DNA from: Dehalococcoidales bacterium | GTDB taxonomy: Bacteria; Chloroflexota; Dehalococcoidia; Dehalococcoidales; UBA2162 | Reading direction: 5' to 3' | NCBI GenBank assembly: GCA_030690265.1 | Contig: JAUYHA010000083.1 | Span: 1 to 59,323 of the forward strand | DNA: 59,323 bases | Shown: in pieces, positions 8,921 to 17,413 of the stretch | How positions within the stretch are numbered: the first letter of the stretch is position 1 | Layout of the letters: each line of letters opens with the position of its first letter | Notes under the pieces: model-generated | Databases searched by the model: none | The model's input: the letters and a program-made list of their open reading frames with translations, nothing else | Told to the model about the DNA's origin: nothing | Program-made: the position numbers and the translations under genes

Positions 8921-9222
8921 TCACTTCCTCTTGAGCAACTTCTTCAACTCGCTCCAAGTCATTGAGTTAATCACGTTCGATGGTTCCAGCCAGCCCCGGC
9001 GTGCCTGGCATATACCAAAACGCATGAAATTCAGCTCGTTAATACTATGAGCATCCGTAGAGATGGCAATCATAACCCCGTTGTCTCTAGCCATCTTGCA
9101 ATAGATGTCATTCAAGTCCAGGCGCTCGGGCTGAGCGTTAAGCTCCAGAGCTCAGTCCGCACTCTCTAGCAGTTTCCATCAAGTGCTCCATATCGATTTC
9201 ATAAGGTTCTGCAGCTTCAGCC
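8921..9222 (-). pseudogene. polX: C-terminal remnant of a PolX-type DNA polymerase (PHP domain)
   Basis: The frame ending at 8921 reads the last part of a PHP exonuclease domain as found at the end of bacterial PolX: ALELNAQPERLDLND, ISTDAHSINELNFMRFG and ARRGWLEPSNVINSM. The preceding residues EPYEIDMEHLMETARECG are also PolX-like but lie in another frame, with a stop (TGA) and an indel near 9150. Polymerase, helix-hairpin-helix and most PHP parts are absent. Upstream it runs straight into a PRC-barrel remnant, so a deletion probably joined two genes. No functional product is expected. Confidence 0.75.
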
Positions 9223-9224
9223 AC

Positions 9225-9381
9225 CTCTTCTGTCGAGTAGAATAGATATGCCTCAGCTAGTGGGGTATTCACCTTGAATTTCGTATGTCGCCAGTATAAG
9301 TGTCACGCATGATATAGTCAATTTTCCCTAGCGTCACACCCTAACTGTATCAACCACTTCAGCTCCGTATTTTATTTCCAT
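9225..9381 (-). pseudogene. degenerate PRC-barrel domain gene
   Basis: Translating three frames in turn gives a PRC-barrel-like sequence. MEIKYGAEVVDT starts from an ATG preceded by AAGGA. Next comes LGKIDYIMRDTYTGDIR in a second frame, then KFKVNTPLAEAYLFYSTEEV in a third. The pieces are collinear with a small PRC-barrel protein (conserved GKI and EEV regions). At least two frameshifts and an in-frame stop (TGA after RV) break it. It fuses at its 3' end to the polX remnant. PRC-barrel proteins have roles in RNA processing and photosynthetic reaction centres; no function is likely to remain here. Confidence 0.6.
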
Positions 9382-9432
9382 ATCCGTGAATCCTTTCCAC
9401 ATTTCTTAATGTAAACTTAGTCTGTCAAGCGC

Positions 9433-10386
9433 CTATTTTTTAGTACCCTCTGGTTTTATTACCAGGATAGGGAGACCTGATTCCCTGAGCACCTGGTTGG
9501 CTACGCTGCCGAAGACAGCACGCCCAAGACCGCTGCGTCCATGGGTAGCAAGACAGACAAGGTCAATTCCTTGCTCATCGGCATAATCCAAAATTGCTTT
9601 ACCGACAGGCGTTCCCTGCAATACAACAATTTCCAGATTATCTATCGCCAGGTTTTGAGCAACTTTCTTCAAATATTCTCCCGCTTCCCCTTCGGCAATC
9701 CTGGATTGCTCAGCGACCAGCTGGTCTGAGGCAGGAGCTGCTTCAGTGCCGGCGCCGGCTAGAGCCATCGTCGGTACCGTCGCAACCTGAAGCAACATGA
9801 CTTTGCTGTAAAAGCGATTGGCCTGGGCCTGAGCGTACGGTAGAATCTGCTCAGCAAGCCGTGAACCATCCAGACAAACCAGTATCTTTTCAAAAGGGTT
9901 CGGCTTCAAAGACACAGGTGCTTCAGTCTCTTGTGGTTTAATAACCAGAATCGGTAGTCCCGACTCTCGAAGGACAAAATCAGCCACACTGCCAAAGACA
10001 GCACGCCCAAGACCGCTGCGGCCGTGAGTAGCCAGGGCAATCAGGCCGGTGTTGTCATTTACTGCATAACCAACTATAGTTTCACCAGCTCTGCCGGGCA
10101 TAGTCATTGTTTCTGCCGGGACACCTTGCTTCCATAAGCGCTCCGCTATTTCTGCAAGATAGGCTTGAGCTTCTCGCTCAGCTTCCATAGCCTCTTTCAA
10201 CATCCCTTTAGTCTGCACTGGTAGAGGAGCAGCGCCCGGTATACCGGGACTGACCACTATCGGTTCAGGAGTAACCTGAAATAGGATGACTTTGCTATTA
10301 AAGCGGGAAGCTTCTGCTGAAACATAAGGTAGAATCTGCTCAGCCAGACTGGAGCCGTCCAGACAAACCAAAATTTTTCCAAACAT
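9433..10386 (-). CDS. tandem universal stress protein (two UspA domains)
   Basis: This 317-residue cytoplasmic protein consists of two UspA domains of about 150 residues joined by a short linker. Each starts ILVCLDGS and ends with the ATP-binding loop GRSGLGRAVFGSVA followed by VLRESGLPILVIKP. Such domains bind ATP and are induced under starvation or stress. The two halves are similar, pointing to internal duplication. GGAGG lies 10 nt before the ATG. The gene follows the BrkB-like gene by 23 nt on the same strand, so they are probably co-transcribed. Confidence 0.92.
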   Translation of the reverse strand: MFGKILVCLDGSSLAEQILPYVSAEASRFNSKVILFQVTPEPIVVSPGIPGAAPLPVQTKGMLKEAMEAEREAQAYLAEIAERLWKQGVPAETMTMPGRAGETIVGYAVNDNTGLIALATHGRSGLGRAVFGSVADFVLRESGLPILVIKPQETEAPVSLKPNPFEKILVCLDGSRLAEQILPYAQAQANRFYSKVMLLQVATVPTMALAGAGTEAAPASDQLVAEQSRIAEGEAGEYLKKVAQNLAIDNLEIVVLQGTPVGKAILDYADEQGIDLVCLATHGRSGLGRAVFGSVANQVLRESGLPILVIKPEGTKK

Positions 10387-10409
10387 GATTTACATACCTC
10401 CTTTTTACC

Positions 10410-11249
10410 TTATTGTCGCAGTTTTACGTACTCGGATGCAAACTCCGCTCCCAGGATTACGATAAACGCTGAAATATAAATCCAAACCAGCAGGATAATG
10501 ACTACTGCCACTGAACCATAAACCATATCATAACTGGCGAAGCTGGTTAGATAGATAGAAAAAGCACTTCTGGCTATCTCAAACAAAAAAGCCGCCAGAA
10601 CAGCGGCGGGCCATACATAGCTCCAGGAGGTTTTAGTATTCGGGATAAACTTGTACATTAATAAAAATGCGGCGAAGATGAGTGCAAAACCCGTTATCCG
10701 GCTGATGATTAACCCTAAATCCAGTACAGGAAGGTCTACTACCGGAACGATAGATGCAAACGTTGTTGATGCCATGGAGAGAAAGAATATCATACTTGTA
10801 CCAATAGCCAGAATAACATTACGCAACTTTCGCAGATAAAAGGGACGATATGTATATATGCCCCAGGCCCTGTTAATAACCCGTCCGATGGCACCGAAGA
10901 TAGCACTACCCGTCCAGAAAAGAGCTAACAAAGCAAACAACCCCAGCGAGCCCCGCAACTCGATTATGCTGTTGATATTATTTTCGATAAGCTCGTTTGA
11001 GCCTGGCAAATACTGGCTAACAAAATCGAATATCCGGTCATGGACAGTTTGAGATGGCAGGAACAGCCCAAGCAAGGCAATTGCTCCCAGGAGTAAAGGA
11101 AATATGGAGAGGGTGGCAAAATAAGCAATGCTTCCTGCCATATCACCGGCACCATCCTCCCCAAGCTCTTTGATGACATTGAGCACGAGCGCTCCTGCCG
11201 GTTTCTCCCTGAGCTTCTTTAGGTAATCACGTAGCCTTTTCCTAAGCAT
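10410..11249 (-). CDS. YihY/BrkB family inner-membrane protein
   Basis: This protein of about 279 residues has six predicted membrane helices after a basic N-terminus. Family marks are the early segment GSIAYFATLSIFPLLLGAI, the conserved WTGSAIFGAIGRVINRAWGI and, near the end, YGSVAVVIILLVWIYISAFIVI. The family was once called ribonuclease BN, but its function is unsettled; it is an integral membrane protein of unknown transport or envelope role. The ATG at 11249 is preferred because upstream in-frame codons (to a TTG at 11330) overlap the end of the preceding small gene. It lies between that gene and the UspA gene. Confidence 0.85.
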   Translation of the reverse strand: MLRKRLRDYLKKLREKPAGALVLNVIKELGEDGAGDMAGSIAYFATLSIFPLLLGAIALLGLFLPSQTVHDRIFDFVSQYLPGSNELIENNINSIIELRGSLGLFALLALFWTGSAIFGAIGRVINRAWGIYTYRPFYLRKLRNVILAIGTSMIFFLSMASTTFASIVPVVDLPVLDLGLIISRITGFALIFAAFLLMYKFIPNTKTSWSYVWPAAVLAAFLFEIARSAFSIYLTSFASYDMVYGSVAVVIILLVWIYISAFIVILGAEFASEYVKLRQ

Positions 11250-11292
11250 CTGAGCGTGCGAATAGACTTTTGGTGGCGCTGCCTGAGATTTC

Positions 11293-11501
11293 CTATCGGG
11301 GTGACACTGTTGACTTGACACCCGATACAATCTTTTGCACGGTATCCGTTACCGTCTCCACCGCGGTTCCACCAATCTCACCCGCTCCTTCTATGGCGCC
11401 GTTCGCAGCGGCGGTAGCAGCATCTTCCACACTTAGACCAACGCTTTTAGCACCTTCGATAGCACCTTCAACAGCATTTCTGGCAACCAGGCTACCGCCA
11501 T
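11293..11501 (-). pseudogene. small Ala/Gly-rich protein gene, frame broken just after the start
   Basis: A reading frame ending at 11293 encodes about 66 residues: SLVARNAVEGAIEGAKSVGL, then SVEDAATAAANGAIEGAGEI, then a Val/Thr-rich tail ending STVSPR. The even Ala/Gly/Glu pattern looks like a real small protein. It has no start codon in its own frame after the upstream stop. A perfect AAGGAGGAGG lies 4 nt before an ATG at 11501 that is in another frame. Starting at that ATG the sequence fits if one base is missing in the third to fifth codons. Either an indel inactivated it, the assembly has an error, or an unusual start is used. It precedes the BrkB gene. Confidence 0.55.
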
Positions 11502-11814
11502 TTCCCCTCCTCCTTTTAGTTTATTTTAGGGCAAAAGCTCTTTGATGCATGCTCTTATTGTAATGATTAGGATATGTAAAAATCATAAAGTTGAGCAGAA
11601 AAAAGTTACAAAAATGTGACATTTCATGGACAATTAAGCATATCAGTACCTAACGGACGCCTTGTGAGCAACCTTAATAAGACGGGGTTAGAGGCAATAC
11701 ATGTTGTCATTCCCGGAAGCCAGTAGGATAACATTTAAAACTTATCAAGGTTGAGACGGAATGACAAGGCAGGAAGAAAAAGGCTGTCACTGCCCAACCC
11801 CATACCTGATACCT
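11502..11814. other. intergenic stretch with one GTCATTCC repeat
   Basis: This gap separates the small Ala/Gly gene from the XRE repressor. At 11706-11765 it holds a degenerate member of the palindromic family (GTCATTCCCGG ... ACGGAATGAC). The rest is AT-rich and shows no reading frame or RNA gene that I recognise. Confidence 0.6.
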
Positions 11815-12156
11815 TCACGATTCGGGATTAGAATAAGCCTCTCGGGCTATCATTATTATACTAATCAAAGCCCTTTTCGCTTCCCCGGACATGCTGTCGT
11901 CACCCATAATTGCAACTATCGGATCACCAGTAGCAGGATGTTTTCCCGTTATCAGATAGTCAGTGGTTACTTCCAGGTGTTCGGCTAACCGCGCCAGGAA
12001 CTTTAATGACGGCAATCGTCTATCAACCTCTATTGCAGAAACATGTTGCGGGGATACTCCGAGCTGAGTTGCCAGCTCTTCTTGCGTAATTCTCAATTCT
12101 CGTCTCTTCATTTTTATCCTTTGTCCGAGGCTTTCGCTATAAGGATCTATGACCAT
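11815..12156 (-). CDS. XRE-family helix-turn-helix repressor
   Basis: In this 113-residue regulator, residues 9-70 form a Cro/C1-type HTH: GQRIKMKRRELRITQEELAT, then LGVSPQHVSAIEVDRRLPSL. A roughly 40-residue tail (ISIIMIAREAYSNPES end) has no known enzymatic motif and may dimerise. AAGGAG lies 7 nt before the ATG. It is divergent from the stand-alone receiver gene at 12323, with 166 nt between, and an imperfect inverted repeat at 12182-12200 could be its operator. A role in controlling the neighbouring receiver is inference. Confidence 0.87.
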   Translation of the reverse strand: MVIDPYSESLGQRIKMKRRELRITQEELATQLGVSPQHVSAIEVDRRLPSLKFLARLAEHLEVTTDYLITGKHPATGDPIVAIMGDDSMSGEAKRALISIIMIAREAYSNPES

Positions 12157-12181
12157 TCATCATCTCCTTAACTAAATACGC

Positions 12182-12200
12182 TTAAACGGGATCGTTTTAA
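12182..12200. promoter_or_regulatory. possible operator in the XRE/receiver divergent region
   Basis: TTAAACG and CGTTTTAA face each other around GGAT, giving an imperfect palindrome with one extra T. It lies 26-44 nt upstream of the XRE start, where an autoregulatory site would be expected. A second short inverted repeat, GAGAG-CTAA-CTCTC, is at 12228-12241. Confidence 0.3.
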
Positions 12201-12322
12201 CTGCGATTATAGCAATGGGAAGATTACGAGAGCTAACTCTCCTATTAGTAGATTTATCTCTCAAAAGGTGTATACTATCAGCTAGGTTAAAAAATAAGGA
12301 AAAACCTATCGGAGATAAAGGT

Positions 12323-12691
12323 ATGGAAAAAAGGAAAAGGAGAATTCTACTGGTTGATGACCACGTCAAGCTAATGTACTTTATTACGGTTGCTTTGAGG
12401 TTACAGAATTTCGAAGTAGTTACTGCCGATACGGGCCAAAAAGGGTTGGACGAGATTAAATCAAGAGAACCGGATATCCTGCTGCTGGATATCCAGATGC
12501 CTCAAATGGATGGCTTTGAAGTCCTTCGTCAACTCCGCAAACTTTCAAAGATGCCGGTTATCGCTTTTAGCTCATATCCGGAATATTCGTCCCACGCTTT
12601 AGAATGCGGCGCCAGCGATTTCCTGATGAAACCATTTGACATGAACCACCTGCTTGAATTGGTCCACAAATGGACCGATCATCATAAATAG
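12323..12691 (+). CDS. stand-alone CheY-like response regulator receiver (second copy)
   Basis: This 122-residue receiver-only protein has the acidic pair in LLVDDH, the phosphoacceptor in ILLLDIQMPQMDG, Ser in place of Thr in VIAFSSYP, and Lys in LMKPFD. The ATG at 12323 is preferred to upstream starts because the domain begins six residues later and GGAG lies about 10 nt before it. It is a clear paralogue of the receiver at 718-1089, sharing the DGFEVL and MPVI blocks. No kinase is adjacent, so it probably serves a distant sensor or the kinases at 1.3-6 kb. Confidence 0.87.
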   Translation: MEKRKRRILLVDDHVKLMYFITVALRLQNFEVVTADTGQKGLDEIKSREPDILLLDIQMPQMDGFEVLRQLRKLSKMPVIAFSSYPEYSSHALECGASDFLMKPFDMNHLLELVHKWTDHHK

Positions 12692-12742
12692 CGCTACACG
12701 GGTTACGACGAAGACTGGCATCCTGGAACCAAACCTGGAAAG

Positions 12743-13279
12743 TCACATCTTCCGCAAGCTCATAATTGCCAGAGCCATCAGTCCTAAGCCGACAATACCA
12801 ACCCCCACCCAGCCTGACAGTACCAGAGTAGTAACGATAACCCCGCTGATAATCACTCCTGCCATAATAGAAAAGAAGGAACGTTTGAACGTCATTCCAA
12901 GAAGCGACGCTACAATAGCCCCCGTCCAGGCGCCAGTCCACGGCAGCGGTATTGCTACGAATATCATCAAACCTACCCCTTTATATTTCTCAATAGTCAC
13001 AGTATGATGTTCAGCATGTCGGACAATCAAGCCAATCAACTTCGCTCCGACACGCCCCCGCCTGATGTAATTTGCTATTGTCTGGAAAAATAGCAACAAA
13101 AATGGCACAGGCAACAAATTACCTACAATAGCCAATACGAAAACAACATACCATTCCAGGTGGAACAGTCCTATCCCCGCAGGTATAGCACCCCGCAGCT
13201 CGATTACCGGCAAGGCCGCCATAACGATGACCAACAATTCATTCGGTACATCAAGCATCCGGATTAGCTCTTCAACCAT
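12743..13279 (-). CDS. putative small multi-drug export protein (COG2426-like)
   Basis: This 178-residue integral membrane protein has about five hydrophobic helices. Family marks are ALPVIELRGAIPAGI near the N-terminus, the PVPFLLLFFQ segment, and IPLPWTGAWTGAIVASLLGM, a Pro/Gly-rich re-entrant-looking motif. The family is annotated as small multi-drug exporters on thin evidence. The gene stands alone between the receiver and the glycan cluster. The ATG lies shortly upstream of the conserved motif. Confidence 0.8.
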   Translation of the reverse strand: MVEELIRMLDVPNELLVIVMAALPVIELRGAIPAGIGLFHLEWYVVFVLAIVGNLLPVPFLLLFFQTIANYIRRGRVGAKLIGLIVRHAEHHTVTIEKYKGVGLMIFVAIPLPWTGAWTGAIVASLLGMTFKRSFFSIMAGVIISGVIVTTLVLSGWVGVGIVGLGLMALAIMSLRKM

Positions 13280-13355
13280 TCAAAACATCCGCCTTTGCTA
13301 AAACCTTCTGTTTCCCCTTACCACACCAGAGGCATCAGACACAAATCCAGTCTAT

Positions 13356-14945
13356 TCATAATTCAACTTCTCCCGAATATCGGAACACTACCGCTCCATC
13401 CGATTTGTAGACCTGTTGAAAATAGTCACCCTCAAACTTTTCCAGACCCGGGTAATTTTCAGTGGCTCTTGAGTAAACATATATTGGGCTATCATACACA
13501 GCTAGAAACTCTTTCGCTACCTCGGGGTCTTTAGAATCGAAGAATCTGAACCATTCCTCTTTGCCCTGAATATACCATTCAAACAGTCCCGGAGCGATAA
13601 CTCTTCTCTCACTCCAGCCAAGAACCCAGGGGGCGTCGCTACTTGTAGCGAGCACATAGGCGTTACTCTCAGTATTCTCACTTATCCATTCAATTGCCTC
13701 TAATTGTTCCTTGTCTACACGGGGCATGATATTATTGGCCTCGGTCATTGTAGGCAGCCCGCTAGCCAGAAGAACCAATAAGACAGTGGCTGCGCCTGCT
13801 ACCACCCGGACCCCCTTTTTCTGTAGCAAACTGTGTTCTACCCCTACCGCCGCTAATATTATCATAGCAAGGTCAAGCATAATAATAAACCTGTTAAAAA
13901 AGAGAATTTGGAAAACCACGATTGAGCAGGTTATCACGAAGTAAAATACTACGCTGTTCAATCTCTTATTTATTACGAGGTACACAGCCCCCATAACGGC
14001 AAAGGGCAGGTACGCTAGTGCTACCATGGTATATGTGCTAAAGCCGAATAAGGTGCCTGCCCCTATCCCCCCGGATACTGTCTCCCAGTATGCTTCCCAC
14101 CGGGGAATCCAGAACGGGGCAATCAATAATGCTGCGCCCATTACTGCCAGTATTACCCCTCCCCTTCTGTCCCGGTTGAATATAAGATAGGGTACCAGTA
14201 TCAAGGCAAATAGCAGGAACTCGGGGCGGTGAAATATGCCGAGGCCGGCAAACATCAACGCCATCAGCCCGTCTTTCCTTTTCTCGAGAGCGTAGATAGC
14301 CAGCAGGAGTAACATTAGTCCTATTACATTCTTGTAATAGAGTAGAGTGAAGGCGCTGTATTGGGTATAGGAGACTGCGTATAGTAAAGAAGCAATGACT
14401 CCCACCCTCGGTCCAAACAGATTTCTTGTCACCACGAATAACGGAAGTATCAAAAGTGTCCCAAAGAAGGGAAAGAGATAGACAATGTTATCCATGGCAC
14501 TGGTACCTGCGAGTATATGCATGGCATCAGAAAGCACAAAAAGCCCTTGCTCGGACGTTTGCTTAACCCAGGTTGCCAGTTCTCCCTCCGGTATCCCAGG
14601 CAGAGCGTTGTAGTAAAGCTCCATAGTGTACTTATAAATGCCGGGGTCATATCCCAGCGGAATAGAGCTTCGAACTAACGGGAGAAGTCTAATACCTAAA
14701 GAAAATATTAGAGAGACGAAAAGAAGATAGAAAATAACTGGCGAGCTTTGTTCATTAGCTGTCTTAAACCTTATTAAGGTTGGGATGGCGAGCAATGGCA
14801 GCACATAGGCAAACACTTCGTACTTGATGGGCAAGGTTAGTATACCCGACTCTGTGAGTAGTACCAGGAGCAGGAAAACCACCGCTAGCGGCAAGTAGCT
14901 TAATTCAATTATCCCGGCTATCTTCTTCTTCAATCTCACCTGCAC
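13356..14945 (-). CDS. GT-C type membrane glycosyltransferase
   Basis: This 529-residue multi-span protein has about 11 membrane helices followed by a soluble C-terminal domain of about 120 residues. An acidic motif in the first outer loop (IPLGYDPGIYKY) is where GT-C enzymes such as ArnT and protein mannosyltransferases hold their catalytic Asp. The enzyme should move a sugar from a polyprenyl-phosphate carrier at the outer face of the membrane. Its start overlaps the preceding small membrane gene by 41 nt, marking translational coupling. It is the last gene of the glycan cluster. The acceptor is unknown. Confidence 0.75.
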   Translation of the reverse strand: MQVRLKKKIAGIIELSYLPLAVVFLLLVLLTESGILTLPIKYEVFAYVLPLLAIPTLIRFKTANEQSSPVIFYLLFVSLIFSLGIRLLPLVRSSIPLGYDPGIYKYTMELYYNALPGIPEGELATWVKQTSEQGLFVLSDAMHILAGTSAMDNIVYLFPFFGTLLILPLFVVTRNLFGPRVGVIASLLYAVSYTQYSAFTLLYYKNVIGLMLLLLAIYALEKRKDGLMALMFAGLGIFHRPEFLLFALILVPYLIFNRDRRGGVILAVMGAALLIAPFWIPRWEAYWETVSGGIGAGTLFGFSTYTMVALAYLPFAVMGAVYLVINKRLNSVVFYFVITCSIVVFQILFFNRFIIMLDLAMIILAAVGVEHSLLQKKGVRVVAGAATVLLVLLASGLPTMTEANNIMPRVDKEQLEAIEWISENTESNAYVLATSSDAPWVLGWSERRVIAPGLFEWYIQGKEEWFRFFDSKDPEVAKEFLAVYDSPIYVYSRATENYPGLEKFEGDYFQQVYKSDGAVVFRYSGEVEL

Positions 14946-15366
14946 CGTCCCATCGCCAGATAGGGGCGAGTAGAAGTACTATCAGGCTGCCGCTGGCTAT
15001 AGATATTACATACGACAGCCAGCCAATGTCCTGTGTTTTGTACCAGATGATGCCTGCCCCTACCAAACCTGTGGTAATCATAAAGATAATACCCTTTTTG
15101 TCCGGATGCTCCCCTCCTGCTTGTTTTGCGTCATGGTAGGTCAGAACTGAAATGACTCCTGTTATTATGACTTCGATGAGCAAAAGATTCAGGCTGAGAT
15201 AAGGCGAGACGCTTTTTACCCACAGGGACTCTATTAAAATTAATAACAGGTAAGTAACCAGCAGCCCAACAAACAGCCCCTGTATGAATGCTGCCACTTG
15301 TGCAATATACTTCGCAATGTATTTAGTTACCAGTTTTGTCTTTACAAACCAGCTTAATTTCGTCAT
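14905..15366 (-). CDS. small four-helix membrane protein of the glycan cluster
   Basis: This 153-residue protein has four hydrophobic helices (about 22-45, 58-80, 93-110 and 117-135) and a charged C-terminus (EIEEEDSRDN). I recognise no family. It overlaps the upstream 525-residue gene by 4 nt (ATGA type) and the downstream glycosyltransferase by 41 nt, so it is translated as part of the same operon. It may assist the adjacent GT-C enzyme or the flippase; that is inference only. Confidence 0.7.
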   Translation of the reverse strand: MTKLSWFVKTKLVTKYIAKYIAQVAAFIQGLFVGLLVTYLLLILIESLWVKSVSPYLSLNLLLIEVIITGVISVLTYHDAKQAGGEHPDKKGIIFMITTGLVGAGIIWYKTQDIGWLSYVISIASGSLIVLLLAPIWRWDGAGEIEEEDSRDN

Positions 15367-16940
15367 CGTAGCCTCTCCCAGATGGGTGGAATCTTCAGGG
15401 TTATCTCAATCCAGTCAATAGCAATGGCTCTATCTGGCTGGGCTTCAAGGTGAGGTACATTCAGAGAGAAACTCAGCCTGTCATTAGTAATATAAAGGCC
15501 TCTCGTTTTCCAGCTTGTTTGGCCTACCAACCAGCCTCCAGTATCTACCGCAGACGGCACATAGTTTCTTCTGTCAATTACCACGTAATCGACATTTTCT
15601 TTGAGCCATGTCATGTCATACTCCAAATTAACCACGGTGCTTCGCTGGGGCAGGAAAAATGATTCAGGCGTAAACGAGAAATAGCCTTTAGTTACTATAA
15701 TTACATCCTGGGCAGGCACATCAAACTCATAATCCCCGGGCTTCAAGCTCATCCTGAAATCGGTATTTGTCTCGCTGATGTCAAATTCAGCCCTCAAATC
15801 ACCGGACACGGTTATCCGCTGTAAGCCGGCCCTATGGGAAGTGCGGAATCTGACCCCGCCCGTAACTGGATACTTCCCGTATAGTTTTAATGGCTCAAAA
15901 TTAGCCCCGTCTTTGAAATAAGCCCGATTCATCCCTACCGGGAACATCCTGCCAGCAACCACCAGCTTTGACTGATTTATCGCTATCTCGCTTATCAGCA
16001 CATCTTCGTCAGACTTTAACTCAATCCGATAAACACCAGGCTCCAAACCTGACATATATGTAGCATCATCTTGCGGCTGTCCCATCTTACTACTTTTGCT
16101 TTCGTCACCATCATCCGGAATTTCTATCTTACCCTGGCTTTCACCGTCAACAGAGTAGACCTCAATGGTCAGTATATCGGGGCCCTCATACCAATTCAGG
16201 TCCTGCTTTGTAACTTCCAGAGTGAGCCGTCCGTTAGTCACATGCGTCCACAGGGTATGGCCTCCTCTGAGGGCATTTTTAATACGCAGGCTACCATCTG
16301 CCCCCCTATCGACATAATTCGATGATGCATCATTGGTTGTAATTTTATTTAAATCTATCCCGGCCAAATGCTCTTCACCTATTCCCTGGTTGATGTTCAG
16401 GCTTTTATCAATCGTAGCTATTACTGAACCTGAAGGAGGATTCTGGAGAAATTCACCCACGTTCTGAATACCAGCACTGTTCACCTGTCCTGTGGCATAT
16501 ACTGCAATGAAATCATCTTTAGCCAGGAGGGGCAAGGTTTCCAGTTTCTGTAAAAAAGGGGCATAGATGTCTTTCCAGCGATAGCTCCATTCTTCTGCAT
16601 TTTTGGCTCCGAGCGTAAGTCTGGCATTTTCCGGGAAATCACCCCTGAACCTTCCACTCACTGAGATTTCCGCAGCAGAATTCAATTTGCGGTCATCAAG
16701 TTCGAAATACACCGGGCTTTTTGGAAGTTCCCTGAAACTAATCCCATCAATCTCTTTCTTACCTGATATCCGGTCAAACGGCCCGGTTATTTTAGCCTGG
16801 CCGTCAATATCCTCTCCCCCGACATCAAGAAAATGGGTTACGGTACCTCCCAACGGCATCAGATTCATCCACCCGATGTATCCCAGAATCAGCACAGGTA
16901 TCAACCAGAAAATTGAGTGAAATCCAGTATCATTCTGCAT
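15363..16940 (-). CDS. large membrane-anchored extracytoplasmic protein of the glycan cluster
   Basis: This 525-residue protein has one N-terminal membrane helix (IFWLIPVLILGYIGWMNL) and a long exported region rich in beta-forming sequence, with no C-terminal anchor. The exported part has several carbohydrate-binding- or jelly-roll-like stretches (for example GGHTLWTHVTNGRLTLEVTK and LEPGVYRIELKSD) but no motif I can name. Its place among glycosyltransferases suggests it binds, modifies or receives the surface polymer. It overlaps the next gene by 4 nt. Function is unknown. Confidence 0.75.
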   Translation of the reverse strand: MQNDTGFHSIFWLIPVLILGYIGWMNLMPLGGTVTHFLDVGGEDIDGQAKITGPFDRISGKKEIDGISFRELPKSPVYFELDDRKLNSAAEISVSGRFRGDFPENARLTLGAKNAEEWSYRWKDIYAPFLQKLETLPLLAKDDFIAVYATGQVNSAGIQNVGEFLQNPPSGSVIATIDKSLNINQGIGEEHLAGIDLNKITTNDASSNYVDRGADGSLRIKNALRGGHTLWTHVTNGRLTLEVTKQDLNWYEGPDILTIEVYSVDGESQGKIEIPDDGDESKSSKMGQPQDDATYMSGLEPGVYRIELKSDEDVLISEIAINQSKLVVAGRMFPVGMNRAYFKDGANFEPLKLYGKYPVTGGVRFRTSHRAGLQRITVSGDLRAEFDISETNTDFRMSLKPGDYEFDVPAQDVIIVTKGYFSFTPESFFLPQRSTVVNLEYDMTWLKENVDYVVIDRRNYVPSAVDTGGWLVGQTSWKTRGLYITNDRLSFSLNVPHLEAQPDRAIAIDWIEITLKIPPIWERLR

Positions 16941-17002
16941 CTCAAGCTTTCATTCAAACACGCACTAACTATCAGGTGAACTGGCTTATCTAAGAAGCGA
17001 TT

Positions 17003-17305
17003 TCATTTGCCAGCGGCATCCTTGCTCCAGGAAGACTTTCTAATAAATATACAAACCCCGGCTATTAATATCAGCCCAAACACCGTTAATGATGTATTGA
17101 GTAGTGTTATTTTGGTATGGAACAGCCAGTTAAGCCAGAAAACGGCCAGCGGTACCAGCGCTATCGAAATTCCAAAAGACAGAGCCGCTCTCTCTATCCA
17201 ATCTATGTTTTTCTTCGCAAAAAAGACATAGCTCCAGGCAAATCCGGGCAAGAACAGAACAAACAGACCGCCGAAAAACATCCTCAATACTTCCAGTACA
17301 CTCAT
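17003..17305 (-). CDS. DUF1616-like membrane protein
   Basis: This 100-residue protein has three hydrophobic segments and the opening typical of DUF1616 proteins (LRMFFGGLFVLFLPGFAWSY, then ERAALSFGISIALVPL). It corresponds only to the N-terminal membrane part of longer DUF1616 proteins. The 525-residue exported protein downstream might supply the extracytoplasmic part as a separate chain. Such genes are common in archaeal and Chloroflexota glycan clusters. Function is unknown. Confidence 0.7.
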   Translation of the reverse strand: MSVLEVLRMFFGGLFVLFLPGFAWSYVFFAKKNIDWIERAALSFGISIALVPLAVFWLNWLFHTKITLLNTSLTVFGLILIAGVCIFIRKSSWSKDAAGK

Positions 17306-17413
17306 AAGCTCACCACCTTCGGGATATACACCGCATGACTCTTTGCGACTGCGGTGTTACCCTGAATCATTTTCTCAATGTTTTTATTATTCATATGCTT
17401 CTGGAAAAGTAAA

